A stretch of DNA of 64,000 nucleotides from Streptosporangium violaceochromogenes (GTDB lineage: Bacteria > Actinomycetota > Actinomycetes > Streptosporangiales > Streptosporangiaceae): the NCBI RefSeq assembly GCF_014654615.1, contig NZ_BNBB01000011.1, positions 124,001 through 188,000 on the forward strand. Reading direction: 5' to 3'. The notes under the pieces are model-generated. The model was given only the letters and a program-made list of their open reading frames with translations. It was not told where the DNA came from and did not search any database. A program made the translations under genes and the position numbers. Shown here piece after piece: positions 1-9,073 of this stretch (positions are counted from its first letter, which is position 1; every line of letters starts with the position of its first letter).

Positions 1-736
1 TGTTGGTCGGGATCGCCAGCGTCGCGTAGACGAGGATCGGCGCGGTGATGTTGGGCAGCATCTCGCGGAACAGGATCGAGGGCCCCATCGCGCCGCCGAC
101 GCGGGCGGCGTCGACGTACTCGCGGTGCTTGACGGTGATGGCCTGTCCCCGGACGATCCGGCCGATGTACGGCCAGCCGAAACCGCCCATGATGGCGACC
201 AGCAGCAGGATCCGGTTGCCGTCGGGCATCACCGAGATCAGGGCGATCATGAAGATGAGGCTGGGGAAGGACATCAGCAGGTCCATCACCCGGCTGATCG
301 CGGCGTCGATCCAGCCGCCGAAGTATCCGGCGAGCAGGCCGAGAACCGTGCCGACCAGCACCGAGACGATCACCGCGAGGACCGAGATGAGCAGCGAGAT
401 CTGCGCGCCGTAGACGACCCGGCTGAAGATGTCGCGGCCGCTCACCGGCTCGACGCCGAGCCAGTGCTCGGCGCTGATCCCTCCGAGGATGCCCTTGGGG
501 ACACCCGCCAGCTTCTTGTCGATGGCGGAGGGGTCGAAATCATAGGGCGACCATCCGTTGATCATGGTCAGCAGCGGTGCCGTGACCGCGATGACCACGA
601 ACAGAACGATGATCGCCATGCCGAACACGGCGGCGCGGTCACGCCGGATCCGGTCCCAGATCAACCGGGAGGGCGACCGCCCGGTGGCCGCGGGGGCCAC
701 CGGGGGAGCCGTCTCCGGGGTGGAGAGGGCAGTCAC
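1..736 (-). CDS. Dipeptide/oligopeptide ABC transporter permease (DppC-like), 3' end outside window
   Basis: Inner-membrane permease of a peptide/nickel-type ABC importer. About 245 N-terminal residues are present. A cytoplasmic leader (start TALSTPET) is followed by a hydrophobic helix (AVFGMAIIVLFVVIAV), a periplasmic loop with the family pattern 'GTD-like SGRDIFSRVVYGAQ', further helices, and the EAA-loop motif EYVDAARVGGAMGPSILFR that contacts the ATPase. The GTG at 736 is chosen because AGGAG lies five bases upstream; a GTG at 742 is also possible. The gene lies about 70 bp downstream of the substrate-binding lipoprotein gene on the same strand, so they are probably co-transcribed. The C-terminus and the partner permease and ATPases lie left of base 1. 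Family assignment is firm; the substrate is inferred only as peptide-like. Confidence 0.88.
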   Translation of the reverse strand, partial: MTALSTPETAPPVAPAATGRSPSRLIWDRIRRDRAAVFGMAIIVLFVVIAVTAPLLTMINGWSPYDFDPSAIDKKLAGVPKGILGGISAEHWLGVEPVSGRDIFSRVVYGAQISLLISVLAVIVSVLVGTVLGLLAGYFGGWIDAAISRVMDLLMSFPSLIFMIALISVMPDGNRILLLVAIMGGFGWPYIGRIVRGQAITVKHREYVDAARVGGAMGPSILFREMLPNITAPILVYATLAIPTN

Positions 737-809
737 TGTCACTCCTCGCCTGACGGCTTGTCGGCTGACCGGAAAGCGCTGTGCCTGATGGTTCGCGCGT
801 TCCGCTGGC

Positions 810-2495
810 TCACTTCTGCTTCACTCCAAGCGTCGCGTAGTCGAGCTGGCCGGACCAGACGGGGTGGCCATAAGCTCCCGTGATGCCCTTGCCGACGAGA
901 AGCGGCTTCTTCTTCCACATGAAGGGGACGGCGGGCGACGCCTCCATGATCTGCTTGTCCAGCTCGACCCACGCCTTGTTGGCGGCATCGCCGTCGGTCA
1001 TGGCCTGGATCTCGTCGATCTTGGCGTCGACCGCCTTGTCCTTGAACTGCCAGACGTTGCCCGAGTTGCCCTTCTCGACGATGGTGCGGCTGTCGAAGAT
1101 CATGGGCAGGAAGGTCGCGCCCGACGGGTAGTCGGGGCACCAGCCGTAGATGAACATGTCGGGCGTCTTGGCGGTGTCGCCGATCGTGTCGTAGTAGACC
1201 GACGGGTCGACCGGGTTGAGCGTGACGTTGATGCCCACCCGCTTGAGCGAGGACTGCACGGCCTCGCCGACCAGCTTGTCGCCGGTGGAGATGGTCATGC
1301 CGACGTCGAGCGTCTTGCCCCCGAGCAGCGCCTTGGCCTTCTCCACGTCACCCGTCTGCGGCAGGCCGTAGACGTCCTGCGCCTGCCCGCCGGACAGGGC
1401 CGGCGGCAGGTAGGCGGTGGCGATCTCGGCCATGTCGGGACCGCCCTCGGCGGTCTGCAGCGCCTGCTTGTCCAGCGCGAAGTGCACCGCCTGGCGCACC
1501 TTCGGGTCGTCGAACGGCGCCTTGGTGGTGTTGAACCCGAGCATGTCGGTGCAGCCCGAGATCTCGCTGATCAGGCGTGCCCGGGTCTCCGGCTTGGGCA
1601 GGATCTTGGCGAGGCTGGCGGCGCTGACGTCGGAGTAGGTGAGCGCGTTCTCGTCGTCGCCCCGGCTGTCGATGAGGCGGTCGTCGATGACGCTCTGACG
1701 CAGCCCCTGCTTGACCACGATCTTGTCGGGGAGCGCCTTGCGGACGGTGTCGGTGGCCGGGTCCCAGTGCTCGTTGCGGACCAGCACCAGCTCCTTGCCG
1801 CGGTCGTAGGTCTCGATCTTGTAGGGGCCGGAGGAGAACGGGCGGTTGTCGTACTGCGCCCCGGCCTCCTTGGCCTTGGGCACCGGCGCGAAGGTGGGAA
1901 GCGTGACGGTGGAGGAGAACTCGGCGACGGGTCGCTTGAGCTTGAAGATGATGGTCTTGTCGTCGGGCGTCTCGATCGACTTGAGGCGCTCGCCCTTGAG
2001 GGGGCCCTTGTACTTGTCGCCGCCGGCCAGGTACACCTGGGCGTAGTTCGGGCCACCGGGCAGCTCGGGTGCGAAGGAGCGTTCGACGTTGTACTTGATG
2101 TCGTCGGCGACGATCGGGGTGCCGTCCTCGTACTTGAGGCCGTCCTTGAGGGTGAACTTCCAGACCTTGCCCCCCTGGCTGGGGGTTCCGAGGTCGGTCG
2201 CCATGTCGGGGACGACCTCGGCGCCGGCGGCGCCGGGCTCGGACTTGAAGGTCGTCAGCGTGCGGTAGAGCAGACGAATGCCGAAGTCCATGTGCGGCAT
2301 CGTCCAGTTACGGGTGGGGTCCAGGTGAGAGAAATCCTGGTTGGACAGGACGGTGAGAGTACCGCCCTTCGTCGGGGTGCCGGTGGCGGGCTCGCCGCCA
2401 GAAGCGGTGGGGCTCTTCGAGCTCCCGCAACCCGCCACTCCGATCACCAGCGCGGCGGCCAGCAGGCCACCGGCGATCCTGGTCGTTCCAGACAT
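810..2495 (-). CDS. Peptide ABC transporter substrate-binding lipoprotein (SBP_bac_5 family)
   Basis: Extracytoplasmic solute receptor of an Opp/Dpp importer, 561 aa. A lipoprotein signal peptide (MSGTTRIAGG... LVIGVAGCGSS) ends in a lipobox with Cys about residue 24. The mature protein has the family pattern GGTLTVLSNQDFSHLDP near the N-terminus, WKFTLKDGLKYEDGTP, and a PDYPSGATF region of late SBP_bac_5 domains. Length is normal. The start at 2495 is preferred over an upstream in-frame start at 2561 because it begins the signal peptide directly and has GGAG upstream. It precedes the permease gene. Its promoter region shares an 11-bp motif with the promoter of the biosynthetic cluster, which hints at joint regulation, but that is inference. 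Ligand unknown; a peptide is expected. Confidence 0.93.
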   Translation of the reverse strand: MSGTTRIAGGLLAAALVIGVAGCGSSKSPTASGGEPATGTPTKGGTLTVLSNQDFSHLDPTRNWTMPHMDFGIRLLYRTLTTFKSEPGAAGAEVVPDMATDLGTPSQGGKVWKFTLKDGLKYEDGTPIVADDIKYNVERSFAPELPGGPNYAQVYLAGGDKYKGPLKGERLKSIETPDDKTIIFKLKRPVAEFSSTVTLPTFAPVPKAKEAGAQYDNRPFSSGPYKIETYDRGKELVLVRNEHWDPATDTVRKALPDKIVVKQGLRQSVIDDRLIDSRGDDENALTYSDVSAASLAKILPKPETRARLISEISGCTDMLGFNTTKAPFDDPKVRQAVHFALDKQALQTAEGGPDMAEIATAYLPPALSGGQAQDVYGLPQTGDVEKAKALLGGKTLDVGMTISTGDKLVGEAVQSSLKRVGINVTLNPVDPSVYYDTIGDTAKTPDMFIYGWCPDYPSGATFLPMIFDSRTIVEKGNSGNVWQFKDKAVDAKIDEIQAMTDGDAANKAWVELDKQIMEASPAVPFMWKKKPLLVGKGITGAYGHPVWSGQLDYATLGVKQK

Positions 2496-2830
2496 CGCGT
2501 CACTCCACGTCTTCGGGGAACCGGTGGCAGGTAACATAATAATGTGAAATATTACATACAAGGGTGCGTTACCAACGTGTGTCCCTCCTGAGACTCAGAA
2601 GGTGGTGAACCGGCTCCACATACCATCGTCGAGAGGTCGGCGGTCAGGGGCCGGGCTTGCGCGGGAACCCCGGAGGGGGCGCCGTCCCGCACAAGGTCGC
2701 CGCCGCTTTCACCGGTTCTCACGCCGGGCCCGGTGTCCCACGGCCCGCCTTTGATGAGGCCCACAAACCTACCGGGGCGGGCGACACTTTGGCCGCATCT
2801 TTCCCATATCGGAATTAACGGTAAGACGGC
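2496..2830. other. Intergenic region between the transporter and the adenylation gene
   Basis: This 335-bp stretch holds the lipoprotein gene promoter at its left end (see separate entry). The remainder, 2580-2830, is GC-rich without a convincing gene. It should contain the end of the biosynthetic transcript, but I see only weak inverted repeats there, for example GCGGGA at about 2670 with TCCCGC at about 2693. Confidence 0.5.
2533..2561 (-). promoter_or_regulatory. Putative sigma-70-like promoter of the lipoprotein gene with embedded motif
   Basis: On the minus strand TTGTAT (2561-2556), a 17-bp spacer and TATGTT (2538-2533) form a plausible -35/-10 pair in an AT-rich island of otherwise GC-rich DNA, about 38 bp before the start codon. 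The spacer contains ATATTTCACAT, the reverse complement of ATGTGAAATAT (2542-2552), also found at 13094-13104. Confidence 0.45.
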
Positions 2831-4447
2831 TTATCCCCGGCCGCGAGCGGCCAGGAGGGCGGCGAGGGCCTTCCTGTCCGTTTTACCGTTCAGGTTTACC
2901 GGAAGTTCGCCGACGCCCACAAAGTCGGACGGGACCATATAGGCGGGCAACGCCTCGCGCGCCAGCGCGGCGAGCTCCCCCCTCGGCACCGGCCCGCCCG
3001 TGTAGGCGGCCAGAAGATCCACCTCGCCGTCGTCGTCCGGCACCGCGACGACGACGGCGTCCAGCACGCCCGGGTGGCGCCGGAGCACCGCCTCTATCTC
3101 GCCGGGCTCCATCCGATAGCCCCGCACCTTCACCTGGTCGTCGATCCGGCCCAGGTGCACGAGCACCCCGCCGTCCAGGGCGGCGACCCGGTCCCCCGTC
3201 CGGTACCAGTGGTCCCCGGCCGGCGGCCCGGCCCCCTCACGGACGGTCCCCCGCACGCCGTCGAAGGCGACGAACCTCCCGTCGTCGCACTGGGGGTCCA
3301 GATAGCCGGGAAAGCGTTGAACGCCCCGGACGCACAGCTCGCCCTCGGAGGCCGGACGGCCGTCCTCGTCCAGCAGGACCGCCTCCAGATGGTCGTGGAC
3401 CCTCCCGATCGGGACGGTGCCGTTCTCGGTGACCGCCCACCTTTCGCGGTCGGCCGGCAGGCGGTGGCGCGTGCAGGTGACGGTCAGCTCGGTGGGACCG
3501 TAGAGGTTCTCCACGACGCTGTTCGGCGCGGCGTCGGCCCAGGCACGGGCCTGCTCGAAGGTGAGCGGCTCACCGGCGAACAGGCTCCACCGGAGCGAGG
3601 GCATGCTCCCCGGGGGCAGGGCGTCCAGCCGCCGCGCCATCGACACGATCGACGGCACCGAGAACCAGTGGGTGATCCCCTCCCGGTCGACGTAGTCGGC
3701 CGGGGCCAGCAGGTCGCCCTCGCCCGGCACCACGAGCGCGGCGCCGGAGCCCCACGCCACGAACATGTCGAACACCGACGGATCGAAGGTCAGCGCGAAG
3801 GTCTGGGAGAAGCGGCAGCCGGGCCCCGCCTCGTACCACGCGATGTTCCACTCCAGATACGCGTCCAGGTTCCGGTGCGGGATCGGAACCCCCTTCGGCA
3901 CGCCGGTCGATCCGGAGGTGAACAGGACATAGGCGATGTCGTCCGGGGAGGCGGGATACGGCCCCGCGGCGCCACCGGGCCGGCCGCCCCGCGAGGACCC
4001 TGAGAACGCTGAGGACCCTGAGGACGCTGAAGGCCCGGAAGCCGCCGAGGAGCCCGGGGCCTCCAGGGCCTCCGGGCCGACGACCGCCCGCCCGCCCGCC
4101 TCGATCGCCGCGCGCCGGGCCTCGCCCTCCCGGTCGAGAAGGACGGGCCCGACCCCCGCGCCGTCGCACAGCGCGAGGACGCGGGCCGCGGGAAAGGCCG
4201 GGCCGATCGGGACCACCGCGGCCCCCAGCCGGAGGATCGCGAGATAGCCCGCGTACGCCAGGACACCGCGGGACGCCAGGAGCCCCACGGCCCCCGGCCG
4301 GCCGCCGTGGGCGTCCAGGACGCGGCGGGCCAGGACGGCGGCGAGCGTCTCAAGCTCCCGGTAGGTCACGGAACACCCCTCGACCCGCAGGGCGGTCGCG
4401 TGGGGGTGGCGGGCGGCGCTGCGGGCGAACCGTTCGTACAGGGTCAC
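2831..4447 (-). CDS. Stand-alone amino-acid adenylation enzyme (NRPS A domain)
   Basis: ATP-dependent activation of a carboxylate, probably an amino acid, for loading onto a carrier domain; 538 aa with no fused domains. Core motifs are clear: A3 YVLFTSGSTGVPKGVPIPHR, A5 NLYGPTELTV, A7 YRTGD, A8 GRIDDQVKVRGYRMEPGEIE and A10 NLNGKTDRKAL with the catalytic Lys. FDPSVFDMF carries the Asp that normally binds the alpha-amino group, so an alpha-amino acid is likely; the pocket code is not decoded here. A Ser/Gly-rich insertion (about residues 135-165) is low complexity. The GTG at 4447 is 12 bp after the upstream stop with GAGGG before it; a GTG at 4465 overlapping that stop is possible. Last gene of the cluster. 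It probably serves the carrier domain encoded at 6491-8170. Confidence 0.9.
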   Translation of the reverse strand: MTLYERFARSAARHPHATALRVEGCSVTYRELETLAAVLARRVLDAHGGRPGAVGLLASRGVLAYAGYLAILRLGAAVVPIGPAFPAARVLALCDGAGVGPVLLDREGEARRAAIEAGGRAVVGPEALEAPGSSAASGPSASSGSSAFSGSSRGGRPGGAAGPYPASPDDIAYVLFTSGSTGVPKGVPIPHRNLDAYLEWNIAWYEAGPGCRFSQTFALTFDPSVFDMFVAWGSGAALVVPGEGDLLAPADYVDREGITHWFSVPSIVSMARRLDALPPGSMPSLRWSLFAGEPLTFEQARAWADAAPNSVVENLYGPTELTVTCTRHRLPADRERWAVTENGTVPIGRVHDHLEAVLLDEDGRPASEGELCVRGVQRFPGYLDPQCDDGRFVAFDGVRGTVREGAGPPAGDHWYRTGDRVAALDGGVLVHLGRIDDQVKVRGYRMEPGEIEAVLRRHPGVLDAVVVAVPDDDGEVDLLAAYTGGPVPRGELAALAREALPAYMVPSDFVGVGELPVNLNGKTDRKALAALLAARGRG

Positions 4448-4458
4448 ATCCGCCGCCC

Positions 4459-6465
4459 TCAGCACGGCCGGACGCCGAAGTGGCGGCGGATCAGGGCGAT
4501 CCCCAGGTCCTGGACGCCGAACGCGGTGTAGTGGTACTCCTGCGGCGCCGAGACCGGGTGCGGCGTGACGTCGAAGGCGACCCGCCGCGGCACGCCGGGG
4601 CGCAGCCGTACCCTGTGGAGCGGTGGGTCGACGCGGGCGCGCAGCTCCCCGGGGACGAACACGCCGACCTGCGCCACCCCTCCCCGGGCGCTCTCCACCT
4701 CGGCCTCGATCCGCAGGGTGTCGCCCGCCGCCACCGCGGCCTCCGCCGAGGCCCGCAGGGTCACCGCGCCGGCGAAGGAGTACCCGATGGGGCCGCACCG
4801 CAGGCAGCCCACCGCGACGGTGTCGGGGACCCGCGCGGTGAACCCCCTGCGGAGATAGCGCCAGCCCGAACGCCCGCACAGGCACGGGGTGAGGCTCACG
4901 TCCTCGTCGTCCACCGAGCTTCGGTGGCCGAAGAAGCGCGGGAACTCCATGACGTCGTCGTCGGGGTCCGAGGCGATGCGCTCCGCCAGCGCGTGGTCCA
5001 GCGACTGCAGGTCCGGCTCCAGCTCCCGCAGCAGCACCCCCCGCTCCGCGGCCGACCCCATGACCAGGCGGGTGGCGCTCGCCTCGACCTTCTCCGCCAG
5101 CCGCCCCAGCCGCTCCCGCAGGGGGTGATCGGGCGCGAGCAGCGTGGTGGTCAGCAGTCCCTGCAGGCGGGTGCTCGCCGTGCGTACCAGCGCGCGCACC
5201 TCGGCGCCGTCGGCCGGAGGCACGGGCAGGCCCGCGCCCGCCGGACGGCCCGAGCCGGGCAGCCCGGCCTGGACGAACGTCGGGTACGGATGGATGTCAC
5301 GGAGACTGGCGTTCAGCACCCGCGCGGTGCTGCCTCCCCGCGTGGCCGAGTCGAGCCAGGCCACGTTCTCCACCCGGCCCGACTGGTGCATGGACAGCGC
5401 CGCCACCACGGTCTGGGCCGGGCCGTCGATCGCGTTCAGGAAGAGCTGGTAGGCGGGGTCGTAGGAGGCCAGGTCCACCAGCGGCCCGCTGTCACAGCCG
5501 CTGAGCACGATCTCGGCCGCCCGGACCCGGTGCACGGGGATGAGTTTCTCCATGGGCTTGTAGCAGCCCAGACCGTGGGCGCACCTCGGCGCGGACAGCG
5601 GCACTCCGGCCCCGGCCCCGGCGGTGGCGGCGGTGGGGCTCAGGCCGCAGACGGTGAACTGGCCGAGGTTGATGCTGTCGTCGGTGCCGTGGCCGTTGAA
5701 GAGGATCCGCTTCCAGACCCGCCCGAGCACCTCACTCCGGATGTCGGCGGTGTCCATGGTCCGGGTGTCGAAGTAGCGGGCCCGCGTGGGCAGGGGAAGC
5801 CCGTCGAGCTCGGTGAACAGGCCCGTGACCCCCTCCTGGCCCGCGTCGGCGTACTGCTTGGCCGTCGCCCAGGCGAGGGAGTGCGGATCGCGGCCGGTGA
5901 GCAGGAAGACGTCCCGCCCGCGCAGGTAGGCCGCCTCCAGCACCGGCCGTAGCACGGCCGCGCTCAGATCGGCGTGACACCCCACGACGAGCAGTGAGCC
6001 CTCCGTGTTCGCGAGATCGGCCGGGTTCACCGGGTCGGCCGATGACTCCCCCTCGCCGAGCCACTCCCGCGCCAGGGGGCGGGCCAGGCGGCGCAGTCCG
6101 GCGGGTACGGCGTCGCCGACGACCACCCCGAGGTCGCAGGCGGGCGGACGGCGGGTGCCCGTGTAGAGGTCGGCGGCGAGCGTGACGGCGTCGGCGAGGT
6201 CCCCTCTCGGGCCGATCCAGACCGGCACCGGTTGAAGCACCGGCGGCGGCTCCCCCTGTCCCCCCGGCTGTCCCTCCGGTCTCTCCCCCCGCCTCTCCGG
6301 CTGTCCCTCCGGTTGTTCCTCTGGTCGTCCTTCCGGCGGGACGGGGCCGTCCCGCTCCAGCGCCGCCAGGAACGCCTCGGCCGCCGCCGTGAACGCGGCG
6401 AGGGGGCCGATCGGCTGGAAGATCATCTGGGTGGGCCGTTCCCGTTGACAGTCCGTCTCTCTCAC
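4459..6465 (-). CDS. Caspase/CHAT-like (clan CD) protein with Zn-ribbon-like and beta-sandwich tail
   Basis: 668 aa with no close named homologue that I recognise. Residues 40-75 are a Pro/Glu/Gly/Gln-rich tandem (EGQPERRGERPEGQPGG). Residues about 150-370 resemble a caspase-haemoglobinase fold: ILFNGHGTDDS gives a candidate catalytic His259 after a hydrophobic strand, and EIVLSGCDSGPL a candidate catalytic Cys324, the His...Cys order of CHAT and gingipain-like peptidases. A four-cysteine pattern (CLCG...CLRCG, around residue 530-570) suggests a zinc ribbon, followed by a beta-rich domain. GTG at 6465 is used; an ATG at 6426 (MIFQPIGPL) is an alternative. It sits between the condensation-carrier and adenylation genes, 12-26 bp from each. 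A proteolytic or acyl-transfer role in the pathway is inference. Confidence 0.6.
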   Translation of the reverse strand: MRETDCQRERPTQMIFQPIGPLAAFTAAAEAFLAALERDGPVPPEGRPEEQPEGQPERRGERPEGQPGGQGEPPPVLQPVPVWIGPRGDLADAVTLAADLYTGTRRPPACDLGVVVGDAVPAGLRRLARPLAREWLGEGESSADPVNPADLANTEGSLLVVGCHADLSAAVLRPVLEAAYLRGRDVFLLTGRDPHSLAWATAKQYADAGQEGVTGLFTELDGLPLPTRARYFDTRTMDTADIRSEVLGRVWKRILFNGHGTDDSINLGQFTVCGLSPTAATAGAGAGVPLSAPRCAHGLGCYKPMEKLIPVHRVRAAEIVLSGCDSGPLVDLASYDPAYQLFLNAIDGPAQTVVAALSMHQSGRVENVAWLDSATRGGSTARVLNASLRDIHPYPTFVQAGLPGSGRPAGAGLPVPPADGAEVRALVRTASTRLQGLLTTTLLAPDHPLRERLGRLAEKVEASATRLVMGSAAERGVLLRELEPDLQSLDHALAERIASDPDDDVMEFPRFFGHRSSVDDEDVSLTPCLCGRSGWRYLRRGFTARVPDTVAVGCLRCGPIGYSFAGAVTLRASAEAAVAAGDTLRIEAEVESARGGVAQVGVFVPGELRARVDPPLHRVRLRPGVPRRVAFDVTPHPVSAPQEYHYTAFGVQDLGIALIRRHFGVRPC

Positions 6466-6490
6466 ATGGCCTCGCGAAGGGTAGGGGCGG

Positions 6491-8170
6491 TCACGAGCGG
6501 GCCGTGATCACCGCGGCGAGCTCGGCGACGGTGCGGTGGTCGAAAAGCGTCCGCAGCGGCAGGTCCCGGTGGAAGGCGTCCCGCAGGCGCTCGGCCACCT
6601 TGATGGCCAGGCGCGAGTGACCGCCGAGCGCGAAGAAGTCGTCGTGCCGCCCGACCCGGTCGACGCAGAGGGCCTCCCGCCAGATCTCCGCGACGATCCG
6701 CTCGCTCTCCGCGCGCCCGGCCTCGGTGTCCGATCCCGTCTCGCCGTCCGGCTCGGCCGCGGTGCCCGGTCCGGCCTCGGACGCCCGCGGGCCGTCCCGT
6801 CCCGGCGCGCCGCCCGGCGCCGGCCGTAGGGCACCGCCGGACGCCCCCACCCCGGCGACCCTCGCCCGGGGGTTCCCGGCGACCTCGGCCAGCAGGGCGA
6901 GCAGGTCGCCGGCGAGCCCGGCGACGGTGGGCCGCTCGAAGAGGTCGGCGGCGTAGACCAGCGTGCCGGAGCCGCCGGTGGTGAGCCGCAACTCGACGTC
7001 GAACCGCGTGGCGACCGGCGCCAGGGGGAAGGGCTCCACCTCAAGGCCCGCGGGACCCGTAAGCCCCGGCCCGCCGGCGGCGGCGACCTCGAACCAGACC
7101 TGGGCGACCGGGTGCCTTCCGGGCTCGTCGTCCGGGGCGAGCGCGCCGAGCAGCGTCTCGAACGGCAGGTCCTGGTAGGTACCCGCGTCCAGCACGGTGT
7201 CGCGGACGCGCTCGACCAGGTCGGCGAAGGCCAGGTCGCCGGAGAGCGCACCGGACAGGTCACCGTGCAGCATGACCCGGTCCGCGAAGGGACCGACGAC
7301 GCCTTCCTGCTCCGGCCGGGGACGCCCGCGGACCGGCACGCCGACCACCACGCCCTCCACCCCGGAGCGGCGCGCCAGAACCACCTGGAAGGCGGCGAGC
7401 ACGGCGACCATGCGGGGCAGGACGTCGCGCCCCCCGTGCCCGCCGGACCCGTCGCCGGGCCCGTCGTCCCAGGCGCGCAGTTCCTCCAGGACCCCGGGCG
7501 GGATCGTGAGGGGGATCGCCTCCGCCGGATGGCCCGGCACCGGCGGTCGCGGCCGGTCGGCCGGCAGCGCCGGCGCGGCCGGAGCCCCGGCCAGGTGACG
7601 CCTCCAGTACGCCAGGTGCTCGCTGAGCCCGGCGGCCCGGTCGCACTCGCCGGCGGCGACGTCGCCGTAGCGGGCCGGCGGGCGCGGGACCGCGGACGGC
7701 CCGCCGGTCCAGGCGGCGAAGAGGTCCCGCTCCAGCAGCCGCATCGACCAGGCGTCGGCGACGCCCTCGTGAGCGGTGAGCAGGAGCACGTGGTCCTCGG
7801 CCGCCAGCCTGATCAGGCGGGCCCGGAAGAGCGGGCCCGCCTCCAGGTCGAACGGCTCCTCGGCGAACCGCGCCGCCCGCCCCTCGGGGTCGGGGACGCC
7901 GCTGAGGTCCGTCCAGGCCGGCGGGTCGTCCGGCGGCTCGCCGGCGACCTGGTACGGCTCGCCGCCGGCGACGCCGTACCGGGTGCGCAGCGCCTCGTGC
8001 GCGGCCACGACCGCGCCCACGGCCCCGGCCGCCGCGGCGCGGTCGAGCCGGCCGCGCAGCCGGTAGGCGCGCCGCAGGGTGAACTCCGGGCCGCCGGCCG
8101 TACGGCCGCGCGCCCACAGGGCGCGCTGCGCGACGGACAGCGCGAAACGCTCGCGCGGGTGGCCGGGCAC
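6491..8170 (-). CDS. NRPS condensation-carrier didomain with degenerate HHxxxDG motif
   Basis: 559 aa. Residues 1-430 form a condensation-type domain (FALSVAQRALWARGR start, PFDLEAGPLFRARLIRL, DLPFETLLGAL). The active-site motif reads HEGVADA (134-140) instead of HHxxxDG, so the second, catalytic His is Glu135; activity is probably lost or altered. Residues about 480-559 are a peptidyl-carrier domain with FFALGGHSRLA; Ser519 is the phosphopantetheine site. A Gly/Pro/Ala-rich linker joins the two. The GTG at 8170 lies four bases after the upstream stop with no clear RBS, suggesting translational coupling. The adenylation partner is a separate protein two genes downstream. Carrier assignment is firm; catalytic function of the C domain is uncertain. 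Confidence 0.88.
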   Translation of the reverse strand: MPGHPRERFALSVAQRALWARGRTAGGPEFTLRRAYRLRGRLDRAAAAGAVGAVVAAHEALRTRYGVAGGEPYQVAGEPPDDPPAWTDLSGVPDPEGRAARFAEEPFDLEAGPLFRARLIRLAAEDHVLLLTAHEGVADAWSMRLLERDLFAAWTGGPSAVPRPPARYGDVAAGECDRAAGLSEHLAYWRRHLAGAPAAPALPADRPRPPVPGHPAEAIPLTIPPGVLEELRAWDDGPGDGSGGHGGRDVLPRMVAVLAAFQVVLARRSGVEGVVVGVPVRGRPRPEQEGVVGPFADRVMLHGDLSGALSGDLAFADLVERVRDTVLDAGTYQDLPFETLLGALAPDDEPGRHPVAQVWFEVAAAGGPGLTGPAGLEVEPFPLAPVATRFDVELRLTTGGSGTLVYAADLFERPTVAGLAGDLLALLAEVAGNPRARVAGVGASGGALRPAPGGAPGRDGPRASEAGPGTAAEPDGETGSDTEAGRAESERIVAEIWREALCVDRVGRHDDFFALGGHSRLAIKVAERLRDAFHRDLPLRTLFDHRTVAELAAVITARS

Positions 8171-8174
8171 GCGG

Positions 8175-9044
8175 CTACGCCGGGACGAAGGCGAATTCCT
8201 CGCCCACTTCGCGGGTGTGGACGAAGAACCGCTGGGCCCGTTGGGCGATGCCGAGCAGTTCCGGATCCCCCGACGCCTTGGTGATCTCGATCAGCCACTC
8301 CCAGGAGACGTCGATCGGCACCTCCTCCGTGAAGTGCACCTTGCCCAGCATGAAGGCGATGTCCTTGATGTTGTCCCTGGACACCACGGCGCTCAGCGCG
8401 AGCAGGCGCTCGGGCAGGTCGGGTGAGGAGGGCGCCCGTTCGACGAGCGCGGGACGGATGGTGGGGTCGTAGTCCTCGGGACGGGCGAAGATGTCGCGCG
8501 GCGAGAAGTCCCGGCCCGCCATGAAGTCCAGGCAGAGCGACCACCGGCTCCGGGAGGAGATGTTCATCCCCGCGTGGATCTGGGCCGAGTCGAGGAACCA
8601 CACCTCGCCCTTGCGCATGTGGAAGACCATGTCCTCGTCGGAGTTGAGCGCGTGCTCGTTGTCCTCCAGGAAGATCAGCACCCGGAAGAAGTCCTCGGCC
8701 GGCCCCGCCTCCAGGAAGTCCCGGTGCGGGATGATGGACCACTCGATCACGTTGCGGGCCCGCACCATGGTGAGCAGGCCGGTGTCGAACCAGGTGGTCA
8801 GCAACTCCCCGAGGTAGGGGGTCTGGGCCAGAAGCGGCGTCGGACGCCCGGGGGTCTGGCGGTGGCCGTAGAAGAAACCGTCCTCGCCCTCGCCGGAGGC
8901 GTTCCAGAGGTTGTGGTTCACCCACCTGCCGGTGGTGAACACCTCGTAGGGCTCCATCTGGGCGGGCATCCGGGCCAGGGCGGCGAGGTCGGCCGCCAGC
9001 CGGTCGTCGTCGAGGGGGATACGACCGAGGATTCGTGAGGCCAT
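8175..9044 (-). CDS. L-proline 3-hydroxylase-like Fe(II)/2-oxoglutarate dioxygenase
   Basis: Cytoplasmic non-haem iron oxygenase, 289 aa, full length. It strongly resembles Streptomyces L-proline cis-3-hydroxylase along its whole length: ASRILGRIPLD at the N-terminus, IPHRDFLEA (His107, Asp109), HMRKGEVWFLDSAQIHAGMN (His157) and SRWSLCLDF (Arg167, 2-oxoglutarate), then ILFLL-like IAFMLGKVHFTEEV. All metal and co-substrate residues are present. Known family members hydroxylate free L-proline at C3. The start at 9044 gives exactly the family N-terminus. It lies four bases from the condensation-carrier gene and 29 bp after the epimerase gene, so a hydroxyproline building block is likely. Substrate could instead be a related imino acid. 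Confidence 0.85.
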   Translation of the reverse strand: MASRILGRIPLDDDRLAADLAALARMPAQMEPYEVFTTGRWVNHNLWNASGEGEDGFFYGHRQTPGRPTPLLAQTPYLGELLTTWFDTGLLTMVRARNVIEWSIIPHRDFLEAGPAEDFFRVLIFLEDNEHALNSDEDMVFHMRKGEVWFLDSAQIHAGMNISSRSRWSLCLDFMAGRDFSPRDIFARPEDYDPTIRPALVERAPSSPDLPERLLALSAVVSRDNIKDIAFMLGKVHFTEEVPIDVSWEWLIEITKASGDPELLGIAQRAQRFFVHTREVGEEFAFVPA

Positions 9045-9073
9045 GAGGGGGATCCGTCCTTCCTGACGGGCGG

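Noticed and set aside
864..2534. Long open frame on the plus strand opposite the lipoprotein gene
   Set aside because: It is a mirror of third-position GC in the real gene; its product is Val/Gly/Asp/Arg-rich without any fold signature. Similar long antisense frames at 4480-5952, 9278-10294, 13371-14174, 15142-16647, 17056-19047, 24837-26699 and 44426-46450 were left out for the same reason.
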